Source of the DNA: Sinomonas atrocyanea
Lineage (GTDB): Bacteria > Actinomycetota > Actinomycetes > Actinomycetales > Micrococcaceae
DNA length: 64,000 nt
Assembly (NCBI RefSeq): GCF_001577305.1
Contig: NZ_CP014518.1
Span: forward strand, 2,294,001 to 2,358,000
Reading direction: 5' to 3'
Part shown: piece after piece, positions 16,949 through 28,689 of the stretch
Layout of the letters: every line of letters begins with the position of its first letter
How positions within the stretch are numbered: position 1 is the first letter of the stretch
Position numbers and translations under genes: made by a program
The notes under the pieces: generated by a model
Databases searched by the model: none
Told to the model about the DNA's origin: nothing
The model's input: the letters and a program-made list of their open reading frames with translations, nothing else

Positions 16949-18205
16949 CTACTGGGTCGTGCGGGCGGCGAGCTCACAGGTGATCCGGCGCACGACGGCG
17001 GCCGCCACCTCGTCCTTGCTGCCCGCCGCGTGCTCGGGCTCGCCATCGCGGGCGAGGATGAGCACGGAATTGCTGTCCCGGCCGAAGACGCGCTCCGACC
17101 CCGTCGCGTCGTCGCCGACCTCGTTGAGGACGAGCAGCTCGCACCCCTTGCGGGCGAGCTTCGCCCTGCCGTAGTCGAGGGCGCTCGAGGCGTCGTCGCC
17201 GGTCTCTGCGGCGAAGCCCACGATCAGCTGGCCGGGCTCGGCGTCGTTCCGCCGCTGCACGAGCTCCACCAGGACGTCGGGGTTGCGGACGAGGGTGATG
17301 ACGGGATCGGCGGCGTCGTCGCGCTTCTTGATCTTGCTGGCCTGCGGCTCGGAGGGGCGGAAGTCGGCCACCGCGGCGGCCATGATGACGACGTCGGCGC
17401 CCGGGGCCTCGGCGAGCATGGCCTCGCGCAGGTCGAGCGCAGACCCCACGCTGACGACCCGGGCGCCTTCGGGCGCCGGGACGTCCATGTGGGCGGCGAC
17501 CAGGGTGACGTCGGCGCCCGCGTCCGCGGCCGCGCGCGCGAGGGCGGCGCCCTGCTTGCCGGAGGAGCGGTTGCCGAGGAAGCGCACGGGGTCGAGGGGT
17601 TCGCGGGTGCCGCCCGCGGAGACCAGGACGCGGCGGCCTGCCAGCGGCCCGGCGGGGCGGCCGGCGTCGTCCTCCGAGGGTCCGCCCACGAGGGCGAGGG
17701 CGGCGCCGAAGATCTCCTCCGGCTCCGGGAGCCGGCCGGGGCCCGAGTCCGCGCCCGTGAGGCGCCCGGAGGCGGGCTCGAGGACGTTCACCCCCCGCTC
17801 GCGCAGGAGCGCCACGTTGGCCCGGGTGGCAGGATGCTGCCACATCTCGGTGTGCATGGCCGGCGCGAGCAGCACCGGGCAGTGGGCCATGAGGAGCGTG
17901 GTGGTCAGGAGGTCGTCGGCGTGGCCGCCCGCGGCGCGGGCGAGCAGGTCAGCGGTCGCGGGGGCCACGACCACCAGATCGGCCTCGTGGCCGAGGCGCA
18001 CATGGTTGACGGTCTCGACTGCCTCGAAGACGTCGGTGCGGACCGGCTTGCCCGAGAGGGCCTCCCACGTCGCCTTGCCGACGAAGCTGAGCGCGGCCTC
18101 GGTGGGCACCGCGGTGACGTCGTGCCCGGCCTCGGTGAACAGCCGCAGCAGCAGGGCCGCCTTGTACGCGGCGATCCCGCCGCCGACCCCCAGGACCACG
18201 CGCAC
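16949..18205 (-). CDS. coaBC: Bifunctional phosphopantothenoylcysteine decarboxylase / phosphopantothenate--cysteine ligase
   Basis: The product is 418 aa. The N-terminal half is the FMN-dependent CoaC decarboxylase ('GVGGGIAAYKAALLLR', 'VNHVRLG', 'MHTEMWQHPAT'). The C-terminal half is the CoaB ligase ('VSAGGTREPLDPVRF', 'NRSSGKQG', the 'KIKKRDD' motif and 'GFAAETGD'). Together they perform two consecutive steps of coenzyme A synthesis, joining cysteine to 4'-phosphopantothenate and decarboxylating the product. The gene lies between rpoZ (29-base gap) and metK (9-base gap). Confidence 0.96.
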   Translation of the reverse strand: MRVVLGVGGGIAAYKAALLLRLFTEAGHDVTAVPTEAALSFVGKATWEALSGKPVRTDVFEAVETVNHVRLGHEADLVVVAPATADLLARAAGGHADDLLTTTLLMAHCPVLLAPAMHTEMWQHPATRANVALLRERGVNVLEPASGRLTGADSGPGRLPEPEEIFGAALALVGGPSEDDAGRPAGPLAGRRVLVSAGGTREPLDPVRFLGNRSSGKQGAALARAAADAGADVTLVAAHMDVPAPEGARVVSVGSALDLREAMLAEAPGADVVIMAAAVADFRPSEPQASKIKKRDDAADPVITLVRNPDVLVELVQRRNDAEPGQLIVGFAAETGDDASSALDYGRAKLARKGCELLVLNEVGDDATGSERVFGRDSNSVLILARDGEPEHAAGSKDEVAAAVVRRITCELAARTTQ

Positions 18206-18234
18206 GCAGCCGACCTCCTCCTGGCTCCCGGCCC

Positions 18235-18519
18235 CTACTGGTCCTCGGACTCCGCGGGGGCCTCTTCCTCGGCGGCGGGGGTTGCGACGAGGAGACCCTC
18301 GTTGATCTCGCGCAGGGCGATGGAGAGCGGCTTCTCATTCAGGCGGGTGTCGACGAGCGGGCCGACGTACTCGAACAGGCCCTCGTGCAGCTGGGCGTAG
18401 TAGGCGTTGATCTGCCGGGCACGCTTCGCGCCGAAGATCACGAGGCCGTACTTGGAGTCGGACTTCGTGAGGAGGTCGTCGATCGGCGGGTTGATGATGC
18501 CTTCGGGGGTCGAGGACAC
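18235..18519 (-). CDS. rpoZ: RNA polymerase omega subunit
   Basis: The product is 94 aa. 'INPPIDDLLTKSDSKYGLVIFGAKRARQINAYY' covers the conserved omega core that latches onto the beta' C-terminus; the acidic tail is characteristic of actinobacteria. It lies between gmk and coaBC, the standard actinobacterial order, with a 41-base gap after gmk. Confidence 0.96.
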   Translation of the reverse strand: MSSTPEGIINPPIDDLLTKSDSKYGLVIFGAKRARQINAYYAQLHEGLFEYVGPLVDTRLNEKPLSIALREINEGLLVATPAAEEEAPAESEDQ

Positions 18520-18560
18520 AGTTGGTCTCCAATGCTCTTTCGTAGCGGATGGCCGGCGCG

Positions 18561-19178
18561 CTAGCGCGACGCGGGCCGGGCGTGCGGCGTCAGTCCCATG
18601 AGTGACACAAGCTCATCTGCCGCGCGCTTCACGTCGTCATTGACGACGGTGACGTCGAACTCGGGCTCGGCAGCGAGCTCTATTTTAGCCGTTTCGAGCC
18701 GGCGCTGCTGTTCCTCGGCCGTTTCGGTGCCGCGCCCGCGCAGCCGGCGCACCATTTCGTCCCAGCTCGGAGGGGCCAGGAACACGAACTGCGCGTCCGG
18801 CATCGCTGCCTTCACCTGCCGCGCGCCCTGGAGGTCGATCTCGAGCAGGACGTGCTTCCCGGCGGCGATCGCCTCCTGGACGGTGCGGCGCAGCGTGCCG
18901 TAGCGGTTCTGCCCGTGGACCACGGCCCACTCAAGGAATGCACCCTCGGCGACGAGCCGCTCGAACTCGGTGGGGCCCACGAAGTAGTAGTGCACCCCGT
19001 CGACCTCGCCCTCGCGCGGGGCGCGGGTCGTGGCCGACACCGAGAGCCACACCTCCGGATAGGTGTCCCGGATGTAGGTCGAGACCGTGCCCTTGCCCAC
19101 AGCGGTGGGTCCCGCGAGGACGGTCAGCCCGCCGTGCCCGGCCTCGGTTGCGGCCCTCTGGCCCTGTGCGTGCTCCAC
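18561..19178 (-). CDS. gmk: Guanylate kinase
   Basis: The product is 205 aa. It phosphorylates GMP to GDP. The P-loop 'GPTAVGKGT' lies at about 23-31; the GMP-binding segment 'SATTRAPREGEVDGVHYYFV' and 'LLEIDLQGARQVK' follow. The gene lies 40 bases after mihF on the same strand. In this cluster it supplies nucleotides alongside the pyrimidine genes. Confidence 0.96.
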   Translation of the reverse strand: MEHAQGQRAATEAGHGGLTVLAGPTAVGKGTVSTYIRDTYPEVWLSVSATTRAPREGEVDGVHYYFVGPTEFERLVAEGAFLEWAVVHGQNRYGTLRRTVQEAIAAGKHVLLEIDLQGARQVKAAMPDAQFVFLAPPSWDEMVRRLRGRGTETAEEQQRRLETAKIELAAEPEFDVTVVNDDVKRAADELVSLMGLTPHARPASR

Positions 19179-19218
19179 GCTGTCCCTTCGTCTCAGCCCG
19201 GGGCGCCCCGGGCATGCT

Positions 19219-19533
19219 TCAGCCTGCCAGAAAATCTACCAGCGCCCGCCGCTGGTGGACGCCGAGGCCCCTGAGCCGGCGGCTCGGAGCGATGCCGAGT
19301 GTGGCGAGGATCGCCCGGGCGCGCACCGGTCCGATGCCGCGGAGGGACTCGAGCATCTCGGTGACCCTCAGCCGTGCGAGCGCCTCGTCGAGGTCCGCCT
19401 GGGCGAGGAGCTCCTCCACTGTCAGCTCACCCGACTGGAGCGCTGCCTTGGCGCGCGAACGGGTCCCGCGCGCCTCGACCGCCTTCCCCAGTGCCGCGCG
19501 CCTCTCCTCGGGTGTCAGGGGTTCCAAGGCCAC
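19219..19533 (-). CDS. mihF: Actinobacterial integration host factor (mIHF)
   Basis: The product is 104 aa from GTG 19533 (GGAGG 7 bases upstream). It is a helical nucleoid protein of the mycobacterial/Streptomyces IHF type, unrelated to HU-like IHF. The N-terminal long helix carries 'RSRAKAALQSGELTVEELL' and the C-terminal helix-two-turn-helix has 'LRGIGPVRARAILATLGI', which contacts DNA. It lies in the usual place between pyrF and gmk and seems to have its own promoter. Confidence 0.94.
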   Translation of the reverse strand: MALEPLTPEERRAALGKAVEARGTRSRAKAALQSGELTVEELLAQADLDEALARLRVTEMLESLRGIGPVRARAILATLGIAPSRRLRGLGVHQRRALVDFLAG

Positions 19534-19602
19534 TGCGCCGCCTCCGTGCTCGCCCGGATCGCTCGGGAGCCCGCGGCCACAGCGGCACGCGGACTCCCCT
19601 AG

Positions 19603-19608
19603 AACGTA
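19603..19608 (-). promoter_or_regulatory. -10 box for mihF inside the pyr cluster
   Basis: TACGTT on the minus strand, in the 87-base gap between pyrF and mihF. It would give mihF (and gmk, rpoZ) a transcript independent of the pyrimidine genes, with a leader of about 60 bases. No clear -35 box. Confidence 0.4.
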
Positions 19609-19620
19609 GACCGGCGCGAC

Positions 19621-20482
19621 TCAGCCCCGCAAGCCCTCGAGGGTCCGCTCCGCACGGGCCCGCACCCCCTGCGGCCCGGGGCCGCCCGCGAGGATGTCCC
19701 GGCTGGACGTCCCCAGCACCCGCGTGTAGGCGGCCCCGAACGTCTCCTTCAGGACTGCGGGGGTGGCTCCCTGGGCGCCGAGGCCCGGGGCGAGGATCGG
19801 GCCGCCCATCGCGGCCAGGTCGAGGCCGAGGCGGCCGATGGCGTCCCCGACCGTAGCGCCCACCACGAGGCCCACGGAGCCGTGGCCCCGTTCAGCTCCC
19901 GCGTACCGGCGGTTCTCCGCGGCCGCGGCGTCCACGATGCGGCGGGCCACGGAGGCCTCGCCGCCCACGTGCTGGACCGAGGCGCCCTCGGGGTTGGAGG
20001 TCAGCGCGAGCACGAACACGCCGCGGCCGGTCTCCGCGGCGGTGTCGAGCGCGGGACGCAGCGACTCGAACCCGAGATACGGGCTGAGGGTGACGGCATC
20101 CGCCGCGAGCGGGGACCCCTCCCCCAGCCAGGCCTCGGCGTACGCCGCCATGGTGGAGCCGATGTCCCCGCGCTTCGCGTCGGCGATCGTGAGCAGTCCG
20201 GCGTCGGCCGAGGCCGCGAGGAGCTCCTCGAGCGCCGCGATCCCGGCCGAGCCGTGGCGCTCGTAGAGGGCGACCTGCGGCTTGAGCGCCGCAGCGACGT
20301 CGGCGACCCCCTCCAGGACCGCAGCCGAGAAGCGGCGGAGGCCCTCGGCGTCGTCCGTCAGCCCCCAGGCGGCCAGCAGCGACGGGTGCGGGTCGACCCC
20401 GACGCACAGCGGGCCCCTGGCGGCCATGGCCCCGGCGAGCCGCTCGCCGAAGGGCGAGCGGCCCACCGGGAGGCCGGCGGGC

Positions 20483-20490
<8 letters not shown>
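19621..20490 (-). CDS. pyrF: Orotidine-5'-phosphate decarboxylase (type 2)
   Basis: The product is 289 aa from GTG 20490, which overlaps the carB stop by 8 bases. It makes UMP from OMP, the last step of the pathway. 'CVGVDPHPSLL', 'KPQVALYERHGSAG' and the catalytic 'DAKRGDIGST' (104-113) mark the longer type 2 form found in actinobacteria. It lies directly after carB in the pyrimidine operon. Confidence 0.95.
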
Positions 20491-23802
<3,312 letters not shown>

Positions 23803-23803
<1 letters not shown>

Positions 23804-25059
23804 TACTTCTTCGCTTCCTCGGTCTCAGGGGTCTTGGTGCTCGCGGACGACGACTCCATCAGGTCGATGAAGCGGTCGAACAGGTACGCGGCGTCGTGCG
23901 GGCCGGCCGCGGCCTCGGGGTGGTACTGGACGGAGAACGCCGGGATGTCGAGGCACGCGAGGCCCTCGACGACCTGGTCGTTGAGGCTGATGTGGGAGAC
24001 CTCGACGCGGCCGTAGCGCTCCTCCGGCGCCGTCGTCGCGCCCTCGAGCGGGGCGTCGACGGCGAAGCCGTGGTTCTGGCTCGTGATCTCGACCTTGCCG
24101 GTGCGGCGGTCCATGACGGGCTGGTTGATCCCGCGGTGGCCGTAGCGCAGCTTGTACGTCCCGAAGCCGAGGGCCCGGCCGAGGATCTGGTTGCCGAAGC
24201 AGATGCCGAAGTAGGGCAGCTTCTCATCGAGCACCGAGCGCAGCAGGCGCACCTGGGCGTCCGCCGTGGCCGGGTCGCCCGGGCCGTTGGACATGAAGAA
24301 GCCGTCGGGGCCGACGGCCCGCACGTCCTCGATGGTCGCGGTGGCGGGGAGCACATGCACCCGGACGCCCCGCTCGGCGAAGCGGTGGGGGGTCATGGCC
24401 TTGATGCCGAGGTCGATGGCCGCGATCGTGAAGCGGGGCTCGCCCTCCCAGCCGTGCTCGGCCGGCTCGACCGTGTAGGCGGTGTCCACGCTGACCTCCT
24501 CGGCCAGGCGGGCTCCCTCCATGGGCGCGCTCGCGCGCACGTCCTCGAGCAGCTCCTGGTCGGGGCGGCGCGCGGCGTCGCCTGAGAAGATGGCGGCGCG
24601 CATCGTCTTGTGCTCGCGCAGGTGGCGGGTGATCGCGCGCGTGTCGACACCCTGGATGCCGACGATCCCCTGGGCCTCGAGCTCCTCGTCCAGGCTGCGC
24701 TCGCTGCGCCAGTTGGACGGTCGGCGCGCGGGGTCGCGGACCACGTAGCCGGCGACCCAGATGCGGCGGGACTCGGCGTCCTCGCTGTTCACTCCGGTGT
24801 TGCCGATGTGCGGCGCGGTCTGGACGACGATCTGCCGCGCGTAGGACGGATCGGTGATCGTCTCCTGGTACCCGGTCATGCCGGTCGCGAAGACGGCCTC
24901 GCCGAAGGTGGTTCCCACGACGCCGTAGCTGTGGCCGCGGAACGTCGTCCCGTCCTCGAGCACGAGGACGGCGGGCTGCCGCGTCCTGGTGCCCTGCGCC
25001 GGGCCGCCTGCGGCTGCCGCTGTCCCTGCCTCTGGCACGCTGGTGGCGTTCTCAGTCAC
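23803..25059 (-). CDS. carA: Carbamoyl-phosphate synthase small subunit (glutaminase)
   Basis: The product is 418 aa from GTG 25059. The N-terminal domain ('LEDGTTFRGHSYG', 'GMTGYQETITDPSY') is followed by a class I glutamine amidotransferase. The nucleophile is Cys287 in 'GICFGNQILG', and the His/Glu pair is in 'VQYHPEA'. It releases ammonia from glutamine and channels it to CarB. The start overlaps the stop of the membrane-protein gene upstream (GTGA) and the stop overlaps carB, so all are probably translated in a coupled way. The C-terminus has a Ser/Thr/Glu/Lys-rich tail of about 20 residues. Confidence 0.96.
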
Positions 25060-25583
25060 TGCTCACTCTTTCCCTGACCCGCGGCGCGTCCGGCCGCGGA
25101 ACCCATCACATTCTCGATTGCTGCCACGAGGGCGTTCTTCTCTTCGGCGTAGCGGGGTCGGAACCCCGTCTCGACGGCGGTCTCCCCGAGGAGCCAGCCG
25201 ACGACGACAAGGCCGTCCTTCTCGACGAACTTCCCGGCCATCCCGGAGGCGAGGCCTACATCCTGCAGGTCCTCACGCGGGATGAAGACGGCACTGGCGC
25301 CCGACCGGTCGAAGGCCACGCCGTCGTCGAGGACCACGGCGTCCGCCCCTGTCCGCACTCCGAGGCCGTGGGCGGCCACGCGGTCCAGCCAGTCCCCCGC
25401 CGTGGTCGTGACGACGTACTGGCCGCTGCATCGGTAGCGCTCGGCGCCGGCGTCCGCCGGGACCGGACGGGGCGCCGGGATCCCGGACTGCCGTCTGAGC
25501 CGCCCGCGCCATCCACGCCACATGAGGCCGGCGAGGACCACGGCCAGGGCGAGCATCGCCAGGCCCGGTCCGAGGCGGTCCAT
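25056..25583 (-). CDS. Membrane-anchored protein of the pyrC-carA gap (function unknown)
   Basis: The product is 175 aa. One membrane segment lies at about residues 5-22 ('GPGLAMLALAVVLAGLMW'), then a basic stretch and a soluble domain of about 110 residues rich in beta strands ('YVVTTTAGDWLDRVAAHGLG', 'AVVLDDGVAFDRSGASAVF'), reminiscent of PH-like folds. A gene of this type sits between pyrC and carA in many actinobacteria, including mycobacteria, but I know of no proven function. The ATG at 25583 shares a base with the pyrC stop (TGATG), which supports the start. Confidence 0.82.
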   Translation of the reverse strand: MDRLGPGLAMLALAVVLAGLMWRGWRGRLRRQSGIPAPRPVPADAGAERYRCSGQYVVTTTAGDWLDRVAAHGLGVRTGADAVVLDDGVAFDRSGASAVFIPREDLQDVGLASGMAGKFVEKDGLVVVGWLLGETAVETGFRPRYAEEKNALVAAIENVMGSAAGRAAGQGKSEQ

Positions 25584-26920
25584 CAGCGCTCCCCTGCGTG
25601 CGCGCCGGCGAACGCGGGGTGCGGGGCGTTGAGCGCGCCGTCGAGCACCGTCGGATGGCCGGCGTAGAAGGTCGCGATGACCCGTCCGGGCAGCTCGCGG
25701 CCCGCGAAGGGCGAGTTGCGGCCCTTGGTGGCCTGGGCAGCCGGGTCCACCGTCCACCGGGCGGCCGGGTCCACGAGGACCAGGTGCGCGGGCTCGCCCT
25801 CGGCGAGCGGACGGCCGTGGTCGCTGTCCCGGCCGATCTTTGCGGGTGCCTCGGACATCGCGCGGGCCACGTCCCGCCAGCCCATGAGGCCGGTCTCGAC
25901 CATCGCCAGCTGGACCACCGAGAGCGCCGTCTCGAGGCCCGTCATCCCCATCGCGGCCTGCACCCACTCGCACTCCTTGTGCTCGCTCGGGTGGGGGGCG
26001 TGGTCGGTCCCCACGACGTCGATGGTGCCGTCGGCGAGGGCCGCGCGGAGCGCCTCGACGTCGTCGTGCGTCCGCAGCGGCGGATTGACCTTGTACACCG
26101 GATCGTAGGTGCGCACGAGCTCGTCGGTGAGCACCAGGTGGTGCGGGGTGACCTCCGCCGTCACGTCGATGCCGCGGGCCTTGGCCCAGCGGATGATCTC
26201 GACCGACCCGGCGGTCGAGACGTGGCACACGTGCAGGCGCGATCCCACGTGCTGGGCGAGGAGGACGTCGCGGGCGATGATGCTCTCCTCCGCGACCGCG
26301 GGCCAGCCCGGGAGGCCGAGGACCGAGGACACGGCGCCCTCGTTCATCTGCGCGCCCGCGGTGAGCCGCGGTTCCTGCGCGTGCTGGGCGACGACGCCGT
26401 CGAGGGCCTTGACGTACTCGAGGGCACGGCGCATGAGGACCGGGTCGTGGACGCACATGCCGTCGTCGGAGAACATCCGCACGGCCGCGGCGGACTCGGC
26501 CATGGCGCCGAGCTCCGCGAGCCGCTCGCCCTTCAGGCCCACGGTCACGGCCCCGACGGGACGCACGTCCGCCCAGCCGGCGCGGCGTCCGAGGTGTGCG
26601 ACCTGCTCGACCACGCCCGCGGTGTCGGCGACCGGATTCGAGTTGGCCATCGCGTGCACGGCCGTGTAGCCGCCCAGGGCGGCGGCCTTCGATCCCGTCT
26701 CGACGGTCTCGGCGTCCTCACGGCCCGGCTCGCGCAGGTGCGTGTGGACGTCGACGAGCCCGGGCAGCGCGACCAGGCCGTCGGCGTCGACCACGGTGGC
26801 GCCGGAGGCGTCGAGTCCGGACCCGACCCCGGCGATCACGCCGTCGGCGATGAGGAGGTCGGCGGAGGTCTCGCCGTACAGGGAGGCGCCCCGGACGAGG
26901 TAGCGCGGCGAAGCCGTCAT
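25583..26920 (-). CDS. pyrC: Dihydroorotase
   Basis: The product is 445 aa, a type I (long) dihydroorotase that closes N-carbamoyl-aspartate to dihydroorotate. The metal-binding 'DVHTHLREPG' (His59, His61) lies near the N-terminus. Further motifs are 'HAQEP', 'HVCHVSTAGSVEIIRWAKA', 'VTPHHLVLTDE' and the catalytic Asp in 'GTDHAPHP'. The ATG at 26920 overlaps the pyrB stop (ATGA). Confidence 0.97.
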   Translation of the reverse strand: MTASPRYLVRGASLYGETSADLLIADGVIAGVGSGLDASGATVVDADGLVALPGLVDVHTHLREPGREDAETVETGSKAAALGGYTAVHAMANSNPVADTAGVVEQVAHLGRRAGWADVRPVGAVTVGLKGERLAELGAMAESAAAVRMFSDDGMCVHDPVLMRRALEYVKALDGVVAQHAQEPRLTAGAQMNEGAVSSVLGLPGWPAVAEESIIARDVLLAQHVGSRLHVCHVSTAGSVEIIRWAKARGIDVTAEVTPHHLVLTDELVRTYDPVYKVNPPLRTHDDVEALRAALADGTIDVVGTDHAPHPSEHKECEWVQAAMGMTGLETALSVVQLAMVETGLMGWRDVARAMSEAPAKIGRDSDHGRPLAEGEPAHLVLVDPAARWTVDPAAQATKGRNSPFAGRELPGRVIATFYAGHPTVLDGALNAPHPAFAGAHAGER

Positions 26921-27924
26921 GAGGCTGTCTCCTTCAGCTCGGGGGCGGCCGCGGGGTAGCCCGCGGATCCGCCGGACATCAGCAGGTAGAGCACGGCCAT
27001 GCGCACGGAGACACCGTTCGCGACCTGCTTGAGGACCTGGGACCGCTCGGAGTCCGCGGCGGCCGAGGAGATCTCGAGCCCTCGGACCATCGGCCCCGGG
27101 TGCAGGATGACGGTGTCCTTCAGGCCCAGCTCCGACAGGCGGGCGAACCGCTCGTCGCCGAGGCCCCAGCGGCGGGAGTACTCGCCCGTGGAGGGGAAGT
27201 AGGAGGCGTTCATCCGTTCGGCCTGGACGCGCAGCATCATGATGGCGTCCGGGCGCGAGGCGATGGCCTCGTCGAGGTCGTAGGTGACCTCGCACGGCCA
27301 CCCGTCGAGACCGATCGGCAGGAGCGTGGGCGGGGCGACGAGCGTCACGTGGGCCCCGAGGGTGGCCAGCAGCCACACGTCCGAGCGGGCCACGCGGGAG
27401 TGCAGGATGTCGCCGACGATCAGGACGCGCGCGCCTGCGAGGTCGGCCCCCGCGGACGGCGTGCCCGAGAGGCGGGAGAGGTGGCGCCGCAGCGTGAACG
27501 CGTCGAGGAGTGCCTGGGTCGGGTGCTCGTGGGTCCCGTCGCCCGCGTTGACCACCGCCGCGCTGATCCAGTCGGTCACGGCGAGCCGGTGGGCGGCGCC
27601 GGAGGCGGAGTGGCGGAGGACGACCGCGTCGGCGCCGATGGCCTCGAGCGTCTGGGCGGTGTCCTTGAGGGACTCCCCCTTCGAGACGGACGAGCCCTTC
27701 GCGGCGAAGTTGATCACGTCTGCGGAGAGCCGCTTGGCCGCGGCCTCGAAGGAGATGCGCGTGCGGGTCGAGTCCTCGAAGAACAGGTTCACCACGGTGC
27801 GTCCGCGCAGGGCGGGCAGCTTCTTGACCTCGCGGGAGTTGACCGCGCTCATCTCCTCGGCGGTGTCGAGGATGCGGATCGCGTCCTCGGCCGAGAGGTC
27901 CTTCGTCGAGAGCAGGTGCTTCAT
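26917..27924 (-). CDS. pyrB: Aspartate carbamoyltransferase catalytic subunit
   Basis: The product is 335 aa. It joins carbamoyl phosphate to aspartate. The carbamoyl-phosphate motif 'EDSTRTRISFE' (50-60) and 'SSVSKGESLKDT' are present, as are 'VLRHSASGAAH' and 'HPTQALLDAFTL'. No pyrI regulatory subunit is encoded nearby, as is usual in actinobacteria; regulation is left to PyrR. The ATG at 27924 overlaps the pyrR stop (ATGA). Confidence 0.97.
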   Translation of the reverse strand: MKHLLSTKDLSAEDAIRILDTAEEMSAVNSREVKKLPALRGRTVVNLFFEDSTRTRISFEAAAKRLSADVINFAAKGSSVSKGESLKDTAQTLEAIGADAVVLRHSASGAAHRLAVTDWISAAVVNAGDGTHEHPTQALLDAFTLRRHLSRLSGTPSAGADLAGARVLIVGDILHSRVARSDVWLLATLGAHVTLVAPPTLLPIGLDGWPCEVTYDLDEAIASRPDAIMMLRVQAERMNASYFPSTGEYSRRWGLGDERFARLSELGLKDTVILHPGPMVRGLEISSAAADSERSQVLKQVANGVSVRMAVLYLLMSGGSAGYPAAAPELKETAS

Positions 27925-28529
27925 CCGTGTGCCGCCTCCTCGGGGCCCTCGATGGCCACGAGGTCCTCGGGGAAGCCGGAGCCGGCGTCGACCTCGGCGA
28001 GGCGCACGCGCACCTTCTCGGCGCGGGAGGTGGGAAGGTTCTTGCCGACATGGTCGGCGCGGATCGGCAGCTCGCGGTGGCCGCGGTCGACGAGTACCGC
28101 CAGGCGCACCGAGCGGGGCCGGCCGAGGTCGACGAGGGCGTCGAGGGCGGCGCGGATGGTGCGGCCGGAGAACAGCACGTCGTCGACGAGCACGACCACC
28201 TTGTCGTCGATCCCCCCGGGCGGAAGGATCGTGCGGGCCGGCGGGCGGGTGGGCTGCCGCGAGAGGTCGTCGCGGAACATCGTGATGTCGAGCTGGCCGA
28301 CGACGGCGGACGGGTCCACCGCGGGATCGGCGGCGGCGAGCTTCGCCGCGAGCCGGACGGCGAGAGGATAGCCCCGGCGCGGGATGCCGAGGAGGACGAT
28401 CCCTTCGGGGCCGCGGTTGGCTTCGAGGATCTCGTGCGCTATGCGCGTCAGCGCGCGGTCGATGTCGCCCCCTGAGAGGACAACCCGGCCGGCACTCACG
28501 CTGCGCTCTTCTGCAGAGGCAGGTGCCAC
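27921..28529 (-). CDS. pyrR: PyrR: pyrimidine operon RNA-binding regulator / uracil phosphoribosyltransferase
   Basis: The product is 202 aa from GTG 28529, which has AAGGGG about 7 bases upstream; ATG 28553 would overlap that ribosome binding site. The phosphoribosyltransferase fold is clear: 'GIPRRGYPLAVRLAAKL' and the PRPP loop 'VVLVDDVLFSGRTIRAAL'. PyrR binds pyr mRNA in a UMP-dependent way. It is the first gene of pyrR-pyrB-pyrC-(membrane protein)-carA-carB-pyrF, all joined by short overlaps, so one RNA-level switch at its leader could govern the whole pathway. Confidence 0.94.
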   Translation of the reverse strand: MAPASAEERSVSAGRVVLSGGDIDRALTRIAHEILEANRGPEGIVLLGIPRRGYPLAVRLAAKLAAADPAVDPSAVVGQLDITMFRDDLSRQPTRPPARTILPPGGIDDKVVVLVDDVLFSGRTIRAALDALVDLGRPRSVRLAVLVDRGHRELPIRADHVGKNLPTSRAEKVRVRLAEVDAGSGFPEDLVAIEGPEEAAHG

Positions 28530-28592
28530 AGCAGACCCCTTTCCCCGCCTCACAGGACGGAATTAAATGAGGAAAACTGTCGATCCACGCTA
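28530..28592 (-). promoter_or_regulatory. pyr operon promoter and leader (candidate PyrR site)
   Basis: TAGCGT (28592-28587) is a possible -10 box, leaving a leader of about 50 bases before GTG 28529. In the leader TTTTCC can pair with GGGAAA next to the ribosome binding site, and CCTCA with TGAGG. A hairpin covering the ribosome binding site would suit PyrR-controlled translation as known in mycobacteria, but the pairing is imperfect and I could not fold it. Confidence 0.35.
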
Positions 28593-28677
28593 TCACAGGC
28601 CCGCCGCCCCGGACGCCCGGTGTGGGCGCCGTCACGCGCCCTCCCGCGCCGCCGGGCCGGAAGCATCGAGGCGGCGC

Positions 28678-28683
28678 TAGCCT
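28678..28683 (+). promoter_or_regulatory. -10 box of the PrsW-family gene
   Basis: TAGCCT ends 6 bases before ATG 28690, consistent with a leaderless transcript. No Shine-Dalgarno sequence precedes this ATG. Confidence 0.45.
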
Positions 28684-28689
28684 TGGGCC

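Noticed and set aside
24190..24210. CarA reads GICFGNQ where E. coli has GICLGHQ
   Set aside because: The nucleophile Cys is intact and, as far as I recall, this variant is usual in actinobacterial CarA.
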